Assembly: GCF_007176755.1 (NCBI RefSeq)
Contig: NZ_BJTV01000006.1
Coordinates: 372,001-436,000, forward strand
From: Streptomyces sp. 1-11
GTDB taxonomy: Bacteria; Actinomycetota; Actinomycetes; Streptomycetales; Streptomycetaceae
Direction of reading: 5' to 3'
DNA length: 64,000 nucleotides
Within the stretch, counting starts at the first letter, position 1. Each line of letters opens with the position of its first letter. The notes beneath the pieces were generated by a model. It worked only from the letters and a program-made list of their open reading frames with translations. It was not told the origin of the DNA and searched no databases. The position numbers were made by a program, and so were the translations under genes. Below, one piece after another: positions 15,573 through 23,836 of the stretch.

Positions 15573-16906
15573 CCACGCGAAAGCTGCACCTCAACGCGTT
15601 CCTTATGAACACCGGCCACCACGAGGCGTCGTGGCGGCTGCCGGAGAGCGACCCCTACGCGCACGTCGACCTCGCCCACTACGTGCGGCTGGCCCGGACC
15701 GCGGAGCGCGGCACCTTCGACTCGCTCTTCCTCGCCGACGGCCCGCAGCTGTGGAGCAACCTCGCCCAGCGGCCGGCCGGCGCCCTGGAACCGCTCACCC
15801 TGCTCACCGCGCTGGCCACCGCCACCGAGCACATCGGGCTGATCGCCACCGCCTCCACCTCCTACAACTCCCCCTACAACCTGGCCCGCAGGTTCGCCTC
15901 GCTGGACATCGTCAGCGGCGGCCGGGCCGGCTGGAACATCGTCACCACCGCGGGGCGCGAGGCCGCCCGGAACTTCGGCCTGGACGCCGAGCCCGCGCAC
16001 GCCGAGCGGTACGCCCGCGCCGCCGAGTTCCTCGACGTGTCCCTGAAGCTCTGGGACAGCTGGGAGGACGACGCGATCGTCGCCGACAAGGCGGCCGGCG
16101 TCTGGGGCGACGACAGCAAGATCCATCCGCCCCGGCACCGGGGGACGTACTTCGGCGTCGAGGGCGCCCTCAACGTGCCGCGCTCACCCCAGGGTTACCC
16201 GCTGCTGGTGCAGGCGGGCTCCTCCGCGGACGGCAGGGCCTTCGCCGCCCGGTACGCGGAGGCGGTCTTCACCGCCCAGCAGACCCTGGCGGACGCCCAG
16301 GCCTTCTACGCCGACCTCAAGTCCCGCACGGCCGGCGCGGGACGGAACCCGGAGCACATCAAGGTGCTGCCCGGCATCGTCCCCGTGCTCGGCTCGACCG
16401 AGGCCGAGGCACGGGCCGCCGAGCGGGTGCTGGAGGACCACATCGTCCCCGAGCACGGCCGGGCCCGCCTCGAGAACCTGCTGCACCTGGAGCCCGGCAC
16501 CCTCGACCTGGACGAGCGGCTGCCCGAGGACCTGCCGCCGGAGTCCGCCGTCGAGGGCGCCAAGAGCCGCTACACCCTGGTGGTCGAACTGGCCCGGCGC
16601 GAGCGGCTGACCGTACGGCGGCTCATCGCACGGCTCGGCGGCGGACGCGGCCACCTCACCTTCGCGGGGACGCCCGAACAGGTCGCCGGCCAGATCGAGA
16701 CCTGGTTCACCCAGGGCGCCGCCGACGGCTTCAACATCATGCCCGCCGTGCTCCCCTCCGGTCTCGAGGCCTTCGTCGAGCACGTCGTGCCGGTCCTGCG
16801 GGAGCGCGGCCTGCTGCGCACCGGGTACGGCCCGCGCCGGACCCTGCGGGAGCGCTACGGCCTGCGCCGCCCCGCCAACCAGTACCTCACGCCCGCCCTC
16901 GTCTGA
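15569..16906 (+). CDS. FMN-dependent monooxygenase of the NtaA/SnaA/DszA group
   Basis: 445 residues from GTG 15569 (GGAGG upstream). A luciferase-like TIM barrel with family landmarks: MNTGHHEASWRLPE near the N-terminus, SLFLADGPQ, ATASTSYNSPYNLARRFASLD, and GRAGWNIVTT. These two-component enzymes use reduced FMN and oxygen on chelates, thiophenes or sulfonated compounds. Within a sulfonate transporter operon, C-S bond cleavage releasing sulfite is the likely task. No flavin reductase gene is adjacent, so reduced FMN must come from elsewhere. Confidence 0.9.
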   Translation: MTTRKLHLNAFLMNTGHHEASWRLPESDPYAHVDLAHYVRLARTAERGTFDSLFLADGPQLWSNLAQRPAGALEPLTLLTALATATEHIGLIATASTSYNSPYNLARRFASLDIVSGGRAGWNIVTTAGREAARNFGLDAEPAHAERYARAAEFLDVSLKLWDSWEDDAIVADKAAGVWGDDSKIHPPRHRGTYFGVEGALNVPRSPQGYPLLVQAGSSADGRAFAARYAEAVFTAQQTLADAQAFYADLKSRTAGAGRNPEHIKVLPGIVPVLGSTEAEARAAERVLEDHIVPEHGRARLENLLHLEPGTLDLDERLPEDLPPESAVEGAKSRYTLVVELARRERLTVRRLIARLGGGRGHLTFAGTPEQVAGQIETWFTQGAADGFNIMPAVLPSGLEAFVEHVVPVLRERGLLRTGYGPRRTLRERYGLRRPANQYLTPALV

Positions 16907-16920
16907 AAGGACCACCGCAC

Positions 16921-17811
16921 ATGTCCCTCGAGATCACCAAGGTCACCGCTCGCATCGGCGCCCGGGTCTCCGGCGTCGACATCTCCCGGCCGCTCGCCCC
17001 CGAGCAGGTCGCCGGCATCCGCGAGGCCCTGAACGCGCACAAGGCGCTCGTCTTCGACGACGTGCGCCTGGACGACGCCGGCCAGCAGGCCTTCGTCCGC
17101 CACCTCGGCGAGCTCACCACCGCCCACCCGACGGTCGGCGCCGTCGACGGCTCCCCGAACGTGCTGCCCGTGGACAGCGAGCGGGGCCGCGCCAACCACT
17201 GGCACACCGACGTCACCTTCGTGCTCAACCCGCCGCAGGCCAGCACCCTGCGCTCGATCACCGTTCCGCCGTACGGCGGCGAGACCCTGATCGCCAACGC
17301 GGCGGCCGCCTACCGCGACCTGCCCGAGCCGCTGCGCCGGCTCGCCGACACCCTGTGGGCGGAGCACACCAACGACTACGACTACGCGGTGCCGGACGAG
17401 GCGATCGACGAGGAGCAGGCCGCCCAGCGCGCCCGGTTCACCTCGATCAAGTACCGCACCGCTCATCCGGTGGTCCGCGTCCATCCGCTGACCGGCGAGC
17501 GCGGGCTGTTCATCGGCGGGTTCGCGCAGCGGATCGTGGGCCTGTCGGTGGGCGAGTCCCGCAAGGTCCTCGACCTGCTGCAGGCGTACGTCACCCGGCC
17601 CGAGAACGTGCTGCGCCACCGCTGGTCGCACAACCAGCTCGTGCTCTTCGACAACCGCATCACCCAGCACTACGCCATCGACAACTACGACGGTCAGCCG
17701 CGCCGCCTGCACCGGGTGACCGCCGCCGGTGACATCCCGGTCGGCGTCGAGGGCAAGGAGAGCTACTCGATCGAGGGCGACGCCTCGCACTACACCCCGG
17801 TCGCCGCGTAA
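16921..17811 (+). CDS. TauD/AtsK-type Fe(II)/2-oxoglutarate dioxygenase
   Basis: 296 residues. Iron ligands are visible: His95 and Asp97 in NHWHTD and distal His264 in RRLHRVT. DISRPL near the N-terminus and RSITVPPYGGETL are typical of taurine dioxygenase and alkylsulfatase. It would hydroxylate a sulfonate or sulfate ester next to the heteroatom, releasing sulfite or sulfate. AAAGGA precedes the ATG. It is the last gene of the operon and complements the flavin monooxygenase, giving two oxygenative routes to sulfur. Confidence 0.92.
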   Translation: MSLEITKVTARIGARVSGVDISRPLAPEQVAGIREALNAHKALVFDDVRLDDAGQQAFVRHLGELTTAHPTVGAVDGSPNVLPVDSERGRANHWHTDVTFVLNPPQASTLRSITVPPYGGETLIANAAAAYRDLPEPLRRLADTLWAEHTNDYDYAVPDEAIDEEQAAQRARFTSIKYRTAHPVVRVHPLTGERGLFIGGFAQRIVGLSVGESRKVLDLLQAYVTRPENVLRHRWSHNQLVLFDNRITQHYAIDNYDGQPRRLHRVTAAGDIPVGVEGKESYSIEGDASHYTPVAA

Positions 17812-17929
17812 CCGGGATCTCACCCTTCGCACAGCGCGCGTCCGCATGCTGGGCGGCCCCTTCGCGGGAGCGAACGGGCCGCCCAGACTGGCCGGGTTTT
17901 CGCCGCCGACGACTGGACGAGCCGCGCCC

Positions 17930-19312
17930 ATGCCCCACAGCACCATCGAGACGCCACCGCGGCAGCGGTCGGGCGACTCCCTCTCCCACGGCCTCAAGCA
18001 GCGCCACCTGTCGATGATCGCCCTCGGCGGGGTGATCGGCGCCGGCCTGTTCGTCGGCTCCGGCGCCGGGATCGCGGCCGCCGGGCCCTCCGTCGTCGTC
18101 GCGTACGCGGTCTCCGGCCTGCTGGTCATGCTGGTGATGCGGATGCTCGGCGAGATGTCGGCCGCCTACCCGTCCTCGGGGTCGTTCTCCGCGCACGCCG
18201 AGCGGGCGATCGGCCCGTGGGCCGGGTTCACCGCCGGCTGGTCCTTCTGGGTGCTGCTGTGCACCGCGGTGGGCCTGGAGGGCATCGGCGCCGCGAACAT
18301 CGTGCAGGGCTGGCTGCCGGGCACCCCGCAGTGGGTCTGGGTGGCCCTGTTCATGCTGGTGTTCTGCGGTGCGAACCTCGCGGCCGTGAAGAACTTCGGC
18401 GAGTTCGAGTTCTGGTTCGCGGCCCTCAAGGTCGGCGCGATCGGCCTGTTCCTGGTCCTCGGCGTGCTGGCTGTCGCGGGCGTGCTGCCCGGCACCCCCT
18501 CCCCCGGCGCCTCCCACCTCGGCGACTTCCTGCCCAACGGCAGCGAGGGCCTGGTGGTCGGACTGCTGGCCTCGGTCTTCGCCTACGGCGGCCTGGAGAC
18601 GGTCACCATCGCCGCGGCCGAGTCGGACGACCCGGTCAAGGGCGTGGCGCGTGCGGTGCGCACCGCGATGTGGCGGATCGCCCTGTTCTACATCGGCTCG
18701 ATGGCGGTCATCGTGACCCTGGTGCCGTGGAACGCGAAGTCCGTCGTGACGGACGGCCCCTACGTCGCGGCCCTGCGGCAGATCGGCATCCCCGGCGCCG
18801 GCCAGGTGATGAACGTGGTCATCCTGGTGGCCCTGCTGTCGGCGATGAACGCCAACATCTACGGCTCCTCGCGCATCGCCTACTCGCTGGTCGAGCGCGG
18901 CCAGGGCCCGAGGGCGCTGGCCAGGGTCTCCGGCGGAGTGCCGCGGATCGCCGTCCTCACCTCGTCGGTCTTCGGCTTCGGGTGCGTGCTGCTCAGCTAC
19001 TGGCGGCCGGACGACGTGTTCGCCTGGCTGCTGAACATGATCGGCGCGGTGATCCTGGTCGTCTGGATCTTCATCGCGGTCTCCCAGCTGCTGCTGCGCC
19101 GCCGCATCGAGCGCGAGGCGCCCGAGAGGCTGGTCGTGCGGATGTGGGCGTTCCCGTACCTCACCTGGGTCGCGCTCGCCGGCATGGCGGCGATCTTCGT
19201 CCTGATGGCCCGGGAGCCGGACACCCGTCTGCAGCTGCTGTCGACCGGCGGCATGACGCTGGTCCTCGCGGCCGTGGGCTACGCCTGGCAGCGGGCCCGC
19301 GCCGCGCGCTGA
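17930..19312 (+). CDS. amino acid permease, APC superfamily (AAT/GabP type), paralogue of the 8935 gene
   Basis: 460 residues with about 12 membrane segments. The sequence LKQRHLSMIALGGVIGAGLFVGSG and the later IEREAPERLVVRMWAFPYLTW track the permease at 8935-10359 closely, so the two are paralogues. The frame is open for 67 codons upstream, but ATG 17930 aligns with the family start. The ribosome site is weak (GGACGAG). Substrate cannot be named. It follows the sulfonate operon after 118 bases, and a hairpin terminator follows the stop. Confidence 0.9.
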   Translation: MPHSTIETPPRQRSGDSLSHGLKQRHLSMIALGGVIGAGLFVGSGAGIAAAGPSVVVAYAVSGLLVMLVMRMLGEMSAAYPSSGSFSAHAERAIGPWAGFTAGWSFWVLLCTAVGLEGIGAANIVQGWLPGTPQWVWVALFMLVFCGANLAAVKNFGEFEFWFAALKVGAIGLFLVLGVLAVAGVLPGTPSPGASHLGDFLPNGSEGLVVGLLASVFAYGGLETVTIAAAESDDPVKGVARAVRTAMWRIALFYIGSMAVIVTLVPWNAKSVVTDGPYVAALRQIGIPGAGQVMNVVILVALLSAMNANIYGSSRIAYSLVERGQGPRALARVSGGVPRIAVLTSSVFGFGCVLLSYWRPDDVFAWLLNMIGAVILVVWIFIAVSQLLLRRRIEREAPERLVVRMWAFPYLTWVALAGMAAIFVLMAREPDTRLQLLSTGGMTLVLAAVGYAWQRARAAR

Positions 19313-19359
19313 CCCGGCCCCGACCCGGGCCGCCTCCCGAAGACCCCCGAAGCCCCCCC

Positions 19360-19390
19360 AAGGCCCCCGCGTGCGACACGAGGGGGCCTT
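19360..19390 (+). terminator. hairpin terminator after the amino acid permease gene
   Basis: AAGGCCCCC (19360-19368) pairs with GGGGGCCTT (19382-19390). Inside, CGTG/CACG extends the stem around a CGA triloop after one G-A mismatch. It lies about 50 bases beyond the stop. Confidence 0.8.
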
Positions 19391-19423
19391 CGCGCATCCC
19401 GGCTTGTTGTTGCTAGCGTGTAG

Positions 19424-19440
19424 TTGCAAGTAACTTGCAA
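19424..19440. promoter_or_regulatory. Nur box (nickel-responsive operator) of sodF
   Basis: TTGCAA-GTAAC-TTGCAA, a perfect match to the Nur consensus TTGCAA-N5-TTGCAA as I know it. It lies 23 bases before the sodF start, with GGAGGGG between. Nickel-bound Nur represses sodF here in S. coelicolor so that the nickel enzyme SodN takes over; shortage of nickel relieves it. Confidence 0.85.
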
Positions 19441-19462
19441 TAAGGTTGGAGGGGACCCACCC

Positions 19463-20110
19463 ATGCCCGTGTACTCGCTGCCCGACCTGCCCTACGACTA
19501 CTCCGCGCTCGCCCCCGTGATCAGCCCCGAGATCGTCGAGCTGCACCACGACAAGCACCACGCGGCCTACGTGAAGGGCGCCAACGACGCCCTGGAGCAG
19601 CTCGCGGAGGCGCGGGAGAAGGAGAGCTGGGGGTCGGTCAACGGCCTGGAGAAGAACCTGGCCTTCCACCTCTCCGGGCACATCCTGCACAGCATCTACT
19701 GGCAGAACATGACCGGTCCCGCGGAGGGCGGCGGCGAGCCCCTCGCCGCCGACGGGGTGGGCGGGCTGGCCGACGCGATCAAGGAGTCGTTCGGCTCCTT
19801 CGCCGCCTTCCGGACCCAGCTCTCCAAGGCCGCGGCCACCACCCAGGGCTCGGGCTGGGGCGTGCTGGCGTACGAGCCGCTGAGCGGCCGGCTCATCGTG
19901 GAGCAGGTCTACGACCACCAGGGCAACGTCGGCCAGGGCTCGACCCCGATCCTTGTCTTCGACGCCTGGGAGCACGCCTTCTACCTGCAGTACCGCAACC
20001 AGAAGGTGGACTTCGTCGAGGCGATGTGGCGGGTGGTGAACTGGCAGGACGTGGCCAGGCGCCTCGCGGCCGCCAGGTCCCGCGCGGACGTGCTGCTGCC
20101 CGCCCCCTGA
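19463..20110 (+). CDS. sodF: iron(-zinc) superoxide dismutase
   Basis: 215 residues. Metal ligands sit in the family motifs: His in VELHHDKHH, His in FHLSGHIL, and Asp and His in [12 protein letters not shown]. The sequence begins [21 protein letters not shown], as in Fe/Mn enzymes, and a Trp-rich [10 protein letters not shown] lies mid-protein. It disproportionates superoxide in the cytoplasm. ATG 19463 follows GGAGGGG. An upstream Nur box and a downstream s-SodF-like RNA identify it as SodF rather than a housekeeping Mn enzyme. The neighbouring genes are not linked in function. Confidence 0.95.
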   Translation: MPVYSLPDLPYDYSALAPVISPEIVELHHDKHHAAYVKGANDALEQLAEAREKESWGSVNGLEKNLAFHLSGHILHSIYWQNMTGPAEGGGEPLAADGVGGLADAIKESFGSFAAFRTQLSKAAATTQGSGWGVLAYEPLSGRLIVEQVYDHQGNVGQGSTPILVFDAWEHAFYLQYRNQKVDFVEAMWRVVNWQDVARRLAAARSRADVLLPAP

Positions 20111-20111
20111 G

Positions 20112-20204
20112 AACGCCCCGCCCCGTGATCGTCTTCTCACCCTTCACGACGGCGGGCGGATGGAAGGAGGGCCCCCGCGAGGACAGGACTCGCGGGGGCC
20201 CTCC
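20112..20204 (+). ncRNA. s-SodF-like small RNA from the sodF 3' untranslated region
   Basis: In S. coelicolor a stable RNA of about 90 bases is processed from the sodF mRNA 3' end and base-pairs with the start region of sodN. Here the stretch from just after the sodF stop to the terminator end is 93 bases. It contains a pyrimidine-rich, unstructured TCTTCTCACCCTTCACG at 20132-20148, complementary to a GAAGG-type ribosome site. The 5' end is inferred. The sodN gene is not in this window, so pairing cannot be tested here. Confidence 0.6.
20166..20204. terminator. bidirectional hairpin terminator between sodF and the DsbA-family gene
   Basis: Perfect 16-bp inverted repeat: 20166-20181 with 20189-20204 around loop GACAGGA. 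It serves sodF (and the 3' end of the small RNA) and lies 16 bases beyond the convergent gene's stop. Confidence 0.85.
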
Positions 20205-20219
20205 GGCTGGGCGCGCGCC

Positions 20220-20882
20220 TTACAGGTTGCTGAAGTCCGGGCCCTTGGTGCGGGTCCGCTTGATCTCGTAGAAGCCCGGCACGGAGGCGACCGCGAGGGT
20301 GCCGTCCCACAGGCGGGCCGCCTCCTCGCCCTTGGGGGCGGGGGTGACGACGGGGCCGAAGAAGGCGATCTGCTCGCCGTCGGCGCCCGGCACCGCGATG
20401 ACCGGGGTGCCGACGTCCTGGCCGACCTTCTCGATGCCCTCCTTGTGGGAGGCGCGCAGCTCGGCGTCGAACTCGAAGTCCTGCTGCTCGGCGTACTCGA
20501 TCAGCTCGGCGGGCAGGCCGACGTCCGCGAGCGCGCCCGCGACGGCCTCCAGGGTGGGGCCCTCACCGTTGTTGTGGATGCGGGTGCCGAGCGCGGTGTA
20601 GAGCGGGCCGAGGACGTCCGCGCCGTGCTTCTGCCAGGCCGCGGTGACCACGCGCACCGGCTGCCAGGCCTTGGTGGCGAGCATGTCCCGGTAGTCCTCG
20701 GGGAGCTCGTCCAGCCGGTTCTCGTTGAGGACCGCGAGGCTCATGATGTGCCAGCGGACCTCGATGTCCCGGACCTTCTCGACCTCGAGCACCCAGCGCG
20801 AGGTCATCCAGGCCCAGGGGCACAGCGGGTCGAACCAGAAGTCCACGGGGGTCTTGCCGGAGGGGGTCGCGGTCTCGGACAT
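20220..20882 (-). CDS. DsbA-family thioredoxin-fold protein, mycothiol-dependent nitroreductase-like
   Basis: 220 residues. The active-site segment VDFWFDPLCPWAWMTSRW has CPWA where mycobacterial Rv2466c-type enzymes have CPWC, so only one active-site Cys (about residue 21) remains. A cis-proline is likely in VGTPVIAVPG. There is no signal peptide, so it is cytoplasmic. With a single Cys, a mycothiol-coupled monothiol mechanism or a FrnE-like role is more plausible than disulfide oxidation. It is divergent from the first pepN gene. Confidence 0.88.
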   Translation of the reverse strand: MSETATPSGKTPVDFWFDPLCPWAWMTSRWVLEVEKVRDIEVRWHIMSLAVLNENRLDELPEDYRDMLATKAWQPVRVVTAAWQKHGADVLGPLYTALGTRIHNNGEGPTLEAVAGALADVGLPAELIEYAEQQDFEFDAELRASHKEGIEKVGQDVGTPVIAVPGADGEQIAFFGPVVTPAPKGEEAARLWDGTLAVASVPGFYEIKRTRTKGPDFSNL

Positions 20883-21046
20883 GCTTCTCCTCAGCGAAGG
20901 TCTTTGGGAGGGGCAACAGTCCCGGCGTCCCCGCCATTCCCGGCCCCGCCGTGTCGAGGGTTTCCCCTGATGTGCCGTCTCAGGTGCGCATGGCAGGATC
21001 GGTCCTGATGTGAGGTGTCCGAGCGACCATGAGGGAGTGCCACGAC

Positions 21047-23629
21047 GTGCCCGGTGAGAATCTGACCCGCGACGAGGCCCGGGAGCGGGCCGCCCTGCTG
21101 TCCGTGGACGGCTACGAGGTGGCGCTGGACCTGCGGTCCGCCGTCGGGGACGGGGGCGCCGAGCCGCGCACCTTCCGTTCGGTGACGACGATCAGGTTCC
21201 GCTGCAGCGAGCCGGGCGCCTCCAGCTTCGCCGACCTGATCGCGCCGGGCGTGACCTCGGTCGTGCTCAACGGCAAGGACCTGGACCCCGGGGAGGTCTT
21301 CGACGGCTCCCGGATCGCCCTGGAGGACCTGGCCGCCGAGAACGAGCTGACCGTCGACGCCCAGTGCGCCTACTCCCGCACCGGCGAGGGCATGCACCGC
21401 TTCGTCGACCCCGAGGACGGCGAGGTCTACCTCTACACCCAGTACGAGCCGGCCGACGCCCGCCGGGTCTACGCGAACTTCGAGCAGCCGGACCTGAAGG
21501 CCCCGTACCGCTTCGAGGTGCGGGCGCCCGAGGGCTGGACGGTGTGGAGCAACGGCGCCGGGGAACTCACGGACGGCGTGTGGCGGTTCGCCGAGACCAA
21601 GCCGATCTCGACGTACATCACCTGCGTGGTGGCGGGGCCGTACCACTATGTGACGGACCACTACGAGCGGGTCCTCGAGGACGGGACGAAGCTGGAGATC
21701 CCGCTCGGCGCGATGTGCCGCAAGGGCCTCGCCCCGCACTTCGACGCCGAGGACGTCTTCCTGGTCACCAGGCAGGGCCTGGACTTCTTCCACGACCACT
21801 TCGACTACCCCTACCCGTTCGGGAAGTACGACCAGGCGTTCGTGCCGGAGTACAACCTGGGGGCGATGGAGAACCCGGGTCTGGTGACCTTCCGCGAGGA
21901 GTACATCTTCCGCGGGAAGGTGACGCAGGCGTCGTACGAGGCGCGGGCCAACGTGATCCTGCACGAGATGGCCCACATGTGGTTCGGCGACCTGGTCACC
22001 ATGGAGTGGTGGGACGACCTGTGGCTGAAGGAGTCCTTCGCGGACTTCATGGGCACGTTCGCGAACGTCGGCGCGACCCGCTTCACCGACGCCTGGATCA
22101 CCTTCGCCAACCGGCGCAAGGCCTGGGCCTACCGCGCGGACCAGCTCCCCTCCACGCACCCGATCACGGCGGACATCCGCGACCTGCAGGACGCCAAGCT
22201 CAACTTCGACGGCATCACCTACGCCAAGGGCGCCTCGGTACTCAAGCAACTGGTGGCGTACGTCGGCCAGGACGCCTTCCTGGAGGGCGCCCGCCGCTAC
22301 TTCAAGCGCAACGCCTACGGCAACACCCGCCTGGGCGACCTGCTGTCGGTGCTGGCGGAGACCAGTGGCCGGGACATGACGGTGTGGGCCCGCTCCTGGC
22401 TGCAGACGGCCGGCGTCAACTCGCTGACCCCGCAGGTGCTGCTGGACACCGAGGGCGGCCGGATCGCCGAACTGGCCGTGCTGCAGGAGGCGCCCGAGGC
22501 GTACCCCGAGCTGCGTCCGCACCGGGTGGCGGTGGGCCTGTACCGGCGCACCCCCGAGGGCGCGCTGGAGCGTTACGCGCGCGTGGAGACGGACGTCGAG
22601 GGCCCGCGCACGGTCGTGGCGGAGCTGGCCGGCGCCCAGGCCCCGGAGCTGGTGCTGGTCAACGACGACGACCTGACGTACTGCAAGGTCCGCTTCGACG
22701 AGACCTCGCTGGCCACGCTGCGCGAGCACCTGGGCGCGCTCACCGACCCGCTGGCCCGCGCCCTGTGCTGGTCGGCGCTGTGGAACCTCACCCGGGACGC
22801 CCTGCTGCCGGCCCGGGACTTCGTCGGCCTGGTGCTGCGGTTCGCGGGCCGCGAGTCCGACATCGGCGTGCTGCAGATGCTGCACGCCTGGGCGAACTCG
22901 GCGCTGGTGCACTACGCGGCGCCCGGGTGGCGGGCGACCGGTGAGCGGCTGGTGGCCGAGGGCGCGCTGCGCGAGCTGCGGGCGGCCGGCCCGGGCAGCG
23001 AGCAGCAGCTCGCCTGGGCGCGCTTCTTCGCCGCCGTGGCCTCGGCGGAGGCGGACCTCGCCCTGCTGAAGGACCTGCTGGACGGCACGGAGACGGTCGA
23101 GGGCCTGACGGTGGACCAGGAACTGCGCTGGGCGTTCCTGGAACCGCTGGCGGCGCACGGCGCTGCGGACGAGGCGGTGCTCGCGGCCGAACTGGCCCGC
23201 GACGACACCGCGTCCGGCAAGCGGCACCAGGTCCGCTGCCTGGCGGCCCGCCCGTCGGCGGCGGTCAAGGCGCAGGCCTGGGCGCAGGTGGTGGAGTCCG
23301 ACGCGCTGTCCAACGCGCTCGTGGAGGCGACCATCGCGGGCTTCGGCCTGCCCTCGCAGCGGGAGCTGACCGCGCCGTACGCGGAGAAGTACTTCGCGGC
23401 GATCGAGCGGGTGTGGCGGGAGCGGTCCATCCAGATCGGCATGGACGTCGTGCGCGGCCTGTACCCCGCCCACCAGGACCGGCCGGAGACGCTCCAGGCG
23501 ACCGACACCTGGCTCGCGGCGCACGCGGACGCGGCTCCGGCGCTGCGCCGTCTGGTGCTGGAGGCGCGGGACGACCTGGCGCGGGCGCTGCGCGCACAGG
23601 AGTGCGACGAGGCGGCGGCCGGCCGATGA
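21047..23629 (+). CDS. pepN: aminopeptidase N, M1 family (first copy)
   Basis: 860 residues. The exopeptidase motif GAMEN is at 272-276, zinc site HEMAH at 306-310 with Glu about 329 (WLKESFADF), and an ERAP1-like helical C-terminal domain fills the second half. GTG 21047 gives MPGENLTRDEARERA, matching the start of the second copy at 37615, and has GAGGGAG upstream; ATG 21029 is the alternative. It removes N-terminal residues from peptides in the cytoplasm, downstream of Clp and other proteases. A terminator lies 60 bases after the stop. Confidence 0.95.
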   Translation: MPGENLTRDEARERAALLSVDGYEVALDLRSAVGDGGAEPRTFRSVTTIRFRCSEPGASSFADLIAPGVTSVVLNGKDLDPGEVFDGSRIALEDLAAENELTVDAQCAYSRTGEGMHRFVDPEDGEVYLYTQYEPADARRVYANFEQPDLKAPYRFEVRAPEGWTVWSNGAGELTDGVWRFAETKPISTYITCVVAGPYHYVTDHYERVLEDGTKLEIPLGAMCRKGLAPHFDAEDVFLVTRQGLDFFHDHFDYPYPFGKYDQAFVPEYNLGAMENPGLVTFREEYIFRGKVTQASYEARANVILHEMAHMWFGDLVTMEWWDDLWLKESFADFMGTFANVGATRFTDAWITFANRRKAWAYRADQLPSTHPITADIRDLQDAKLNFDGITYAKGASVLKQLVAYVGQDAFLEGARRYFKRNAYGNTRLGDLLSVLAETSGRDMTVWARSWLQTAGVNSLTPQVLLDTEGGRIAELAVLQEAPEAYPELRPHRVAVGLYRRTPEGALERYARVETDVEGPRTVVAELAGAQAPELVLVNDDDLTYCKVRFDETSLATLREHLGALTDPLARALCWSALWNLTRDALLPARDFVGLVLRFAGRESDIGVLQMLHAWANSALVHYAAPGWRATGERLVAEGALRELRAAGPGSEQQLAWARFFAAVASAEADLALLKDLLDGTETVEGLTVDQELRWAFLEPLAAHGAADEAVLAAELARDDTASGKRHQVRCLAARPSAAVKAQAWAQVVESDALSNALVEATIAGFGLPSQRELTAPYAEKYFAAIERVWRERSIQIGMDVVRGLYPAHQDRPETLQATDTWLAAHADAAPALRRLVLEARDDLARALRAQECDEAAAGR

Positions 23630-23688
23630 GCCTTGGCCAGGGATTCCGCGTTCGGTGACCGTTACGGAATTCAGTCAATAGCAGCCGT

Positions 23689-23722
23689 AACCCCTGGTCC
23701 GGACCCGATCGGACCAGGGGTT
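23689..23722 (+). terminator. hairpin terminator after pepN (first copy)
   Basis: Perfect 13-bp stem, 23689-23701 with 23710-23722, loop GACCCGAT, ending in a short TTT tail. Confidence 0.85.
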
Positions 23723-23836
23723 TCCCGTGCCTACTCGGCATCCGAACACCCGTCCTTTAGGACCGGCTTGTCCGCATTCCTCGACGACCGTGTAACAGCG
23801 GTTACAGGGGGGACGAAGCGCGGGAACGTCGACGCC

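Noticed and set aside
17660..20140. 826-codon minus-strand frame across the permease and sodF
   Set aside because: It crosses a terminator, a Nur box and two well-supported plus-strand genes, and its product is low-complexity.
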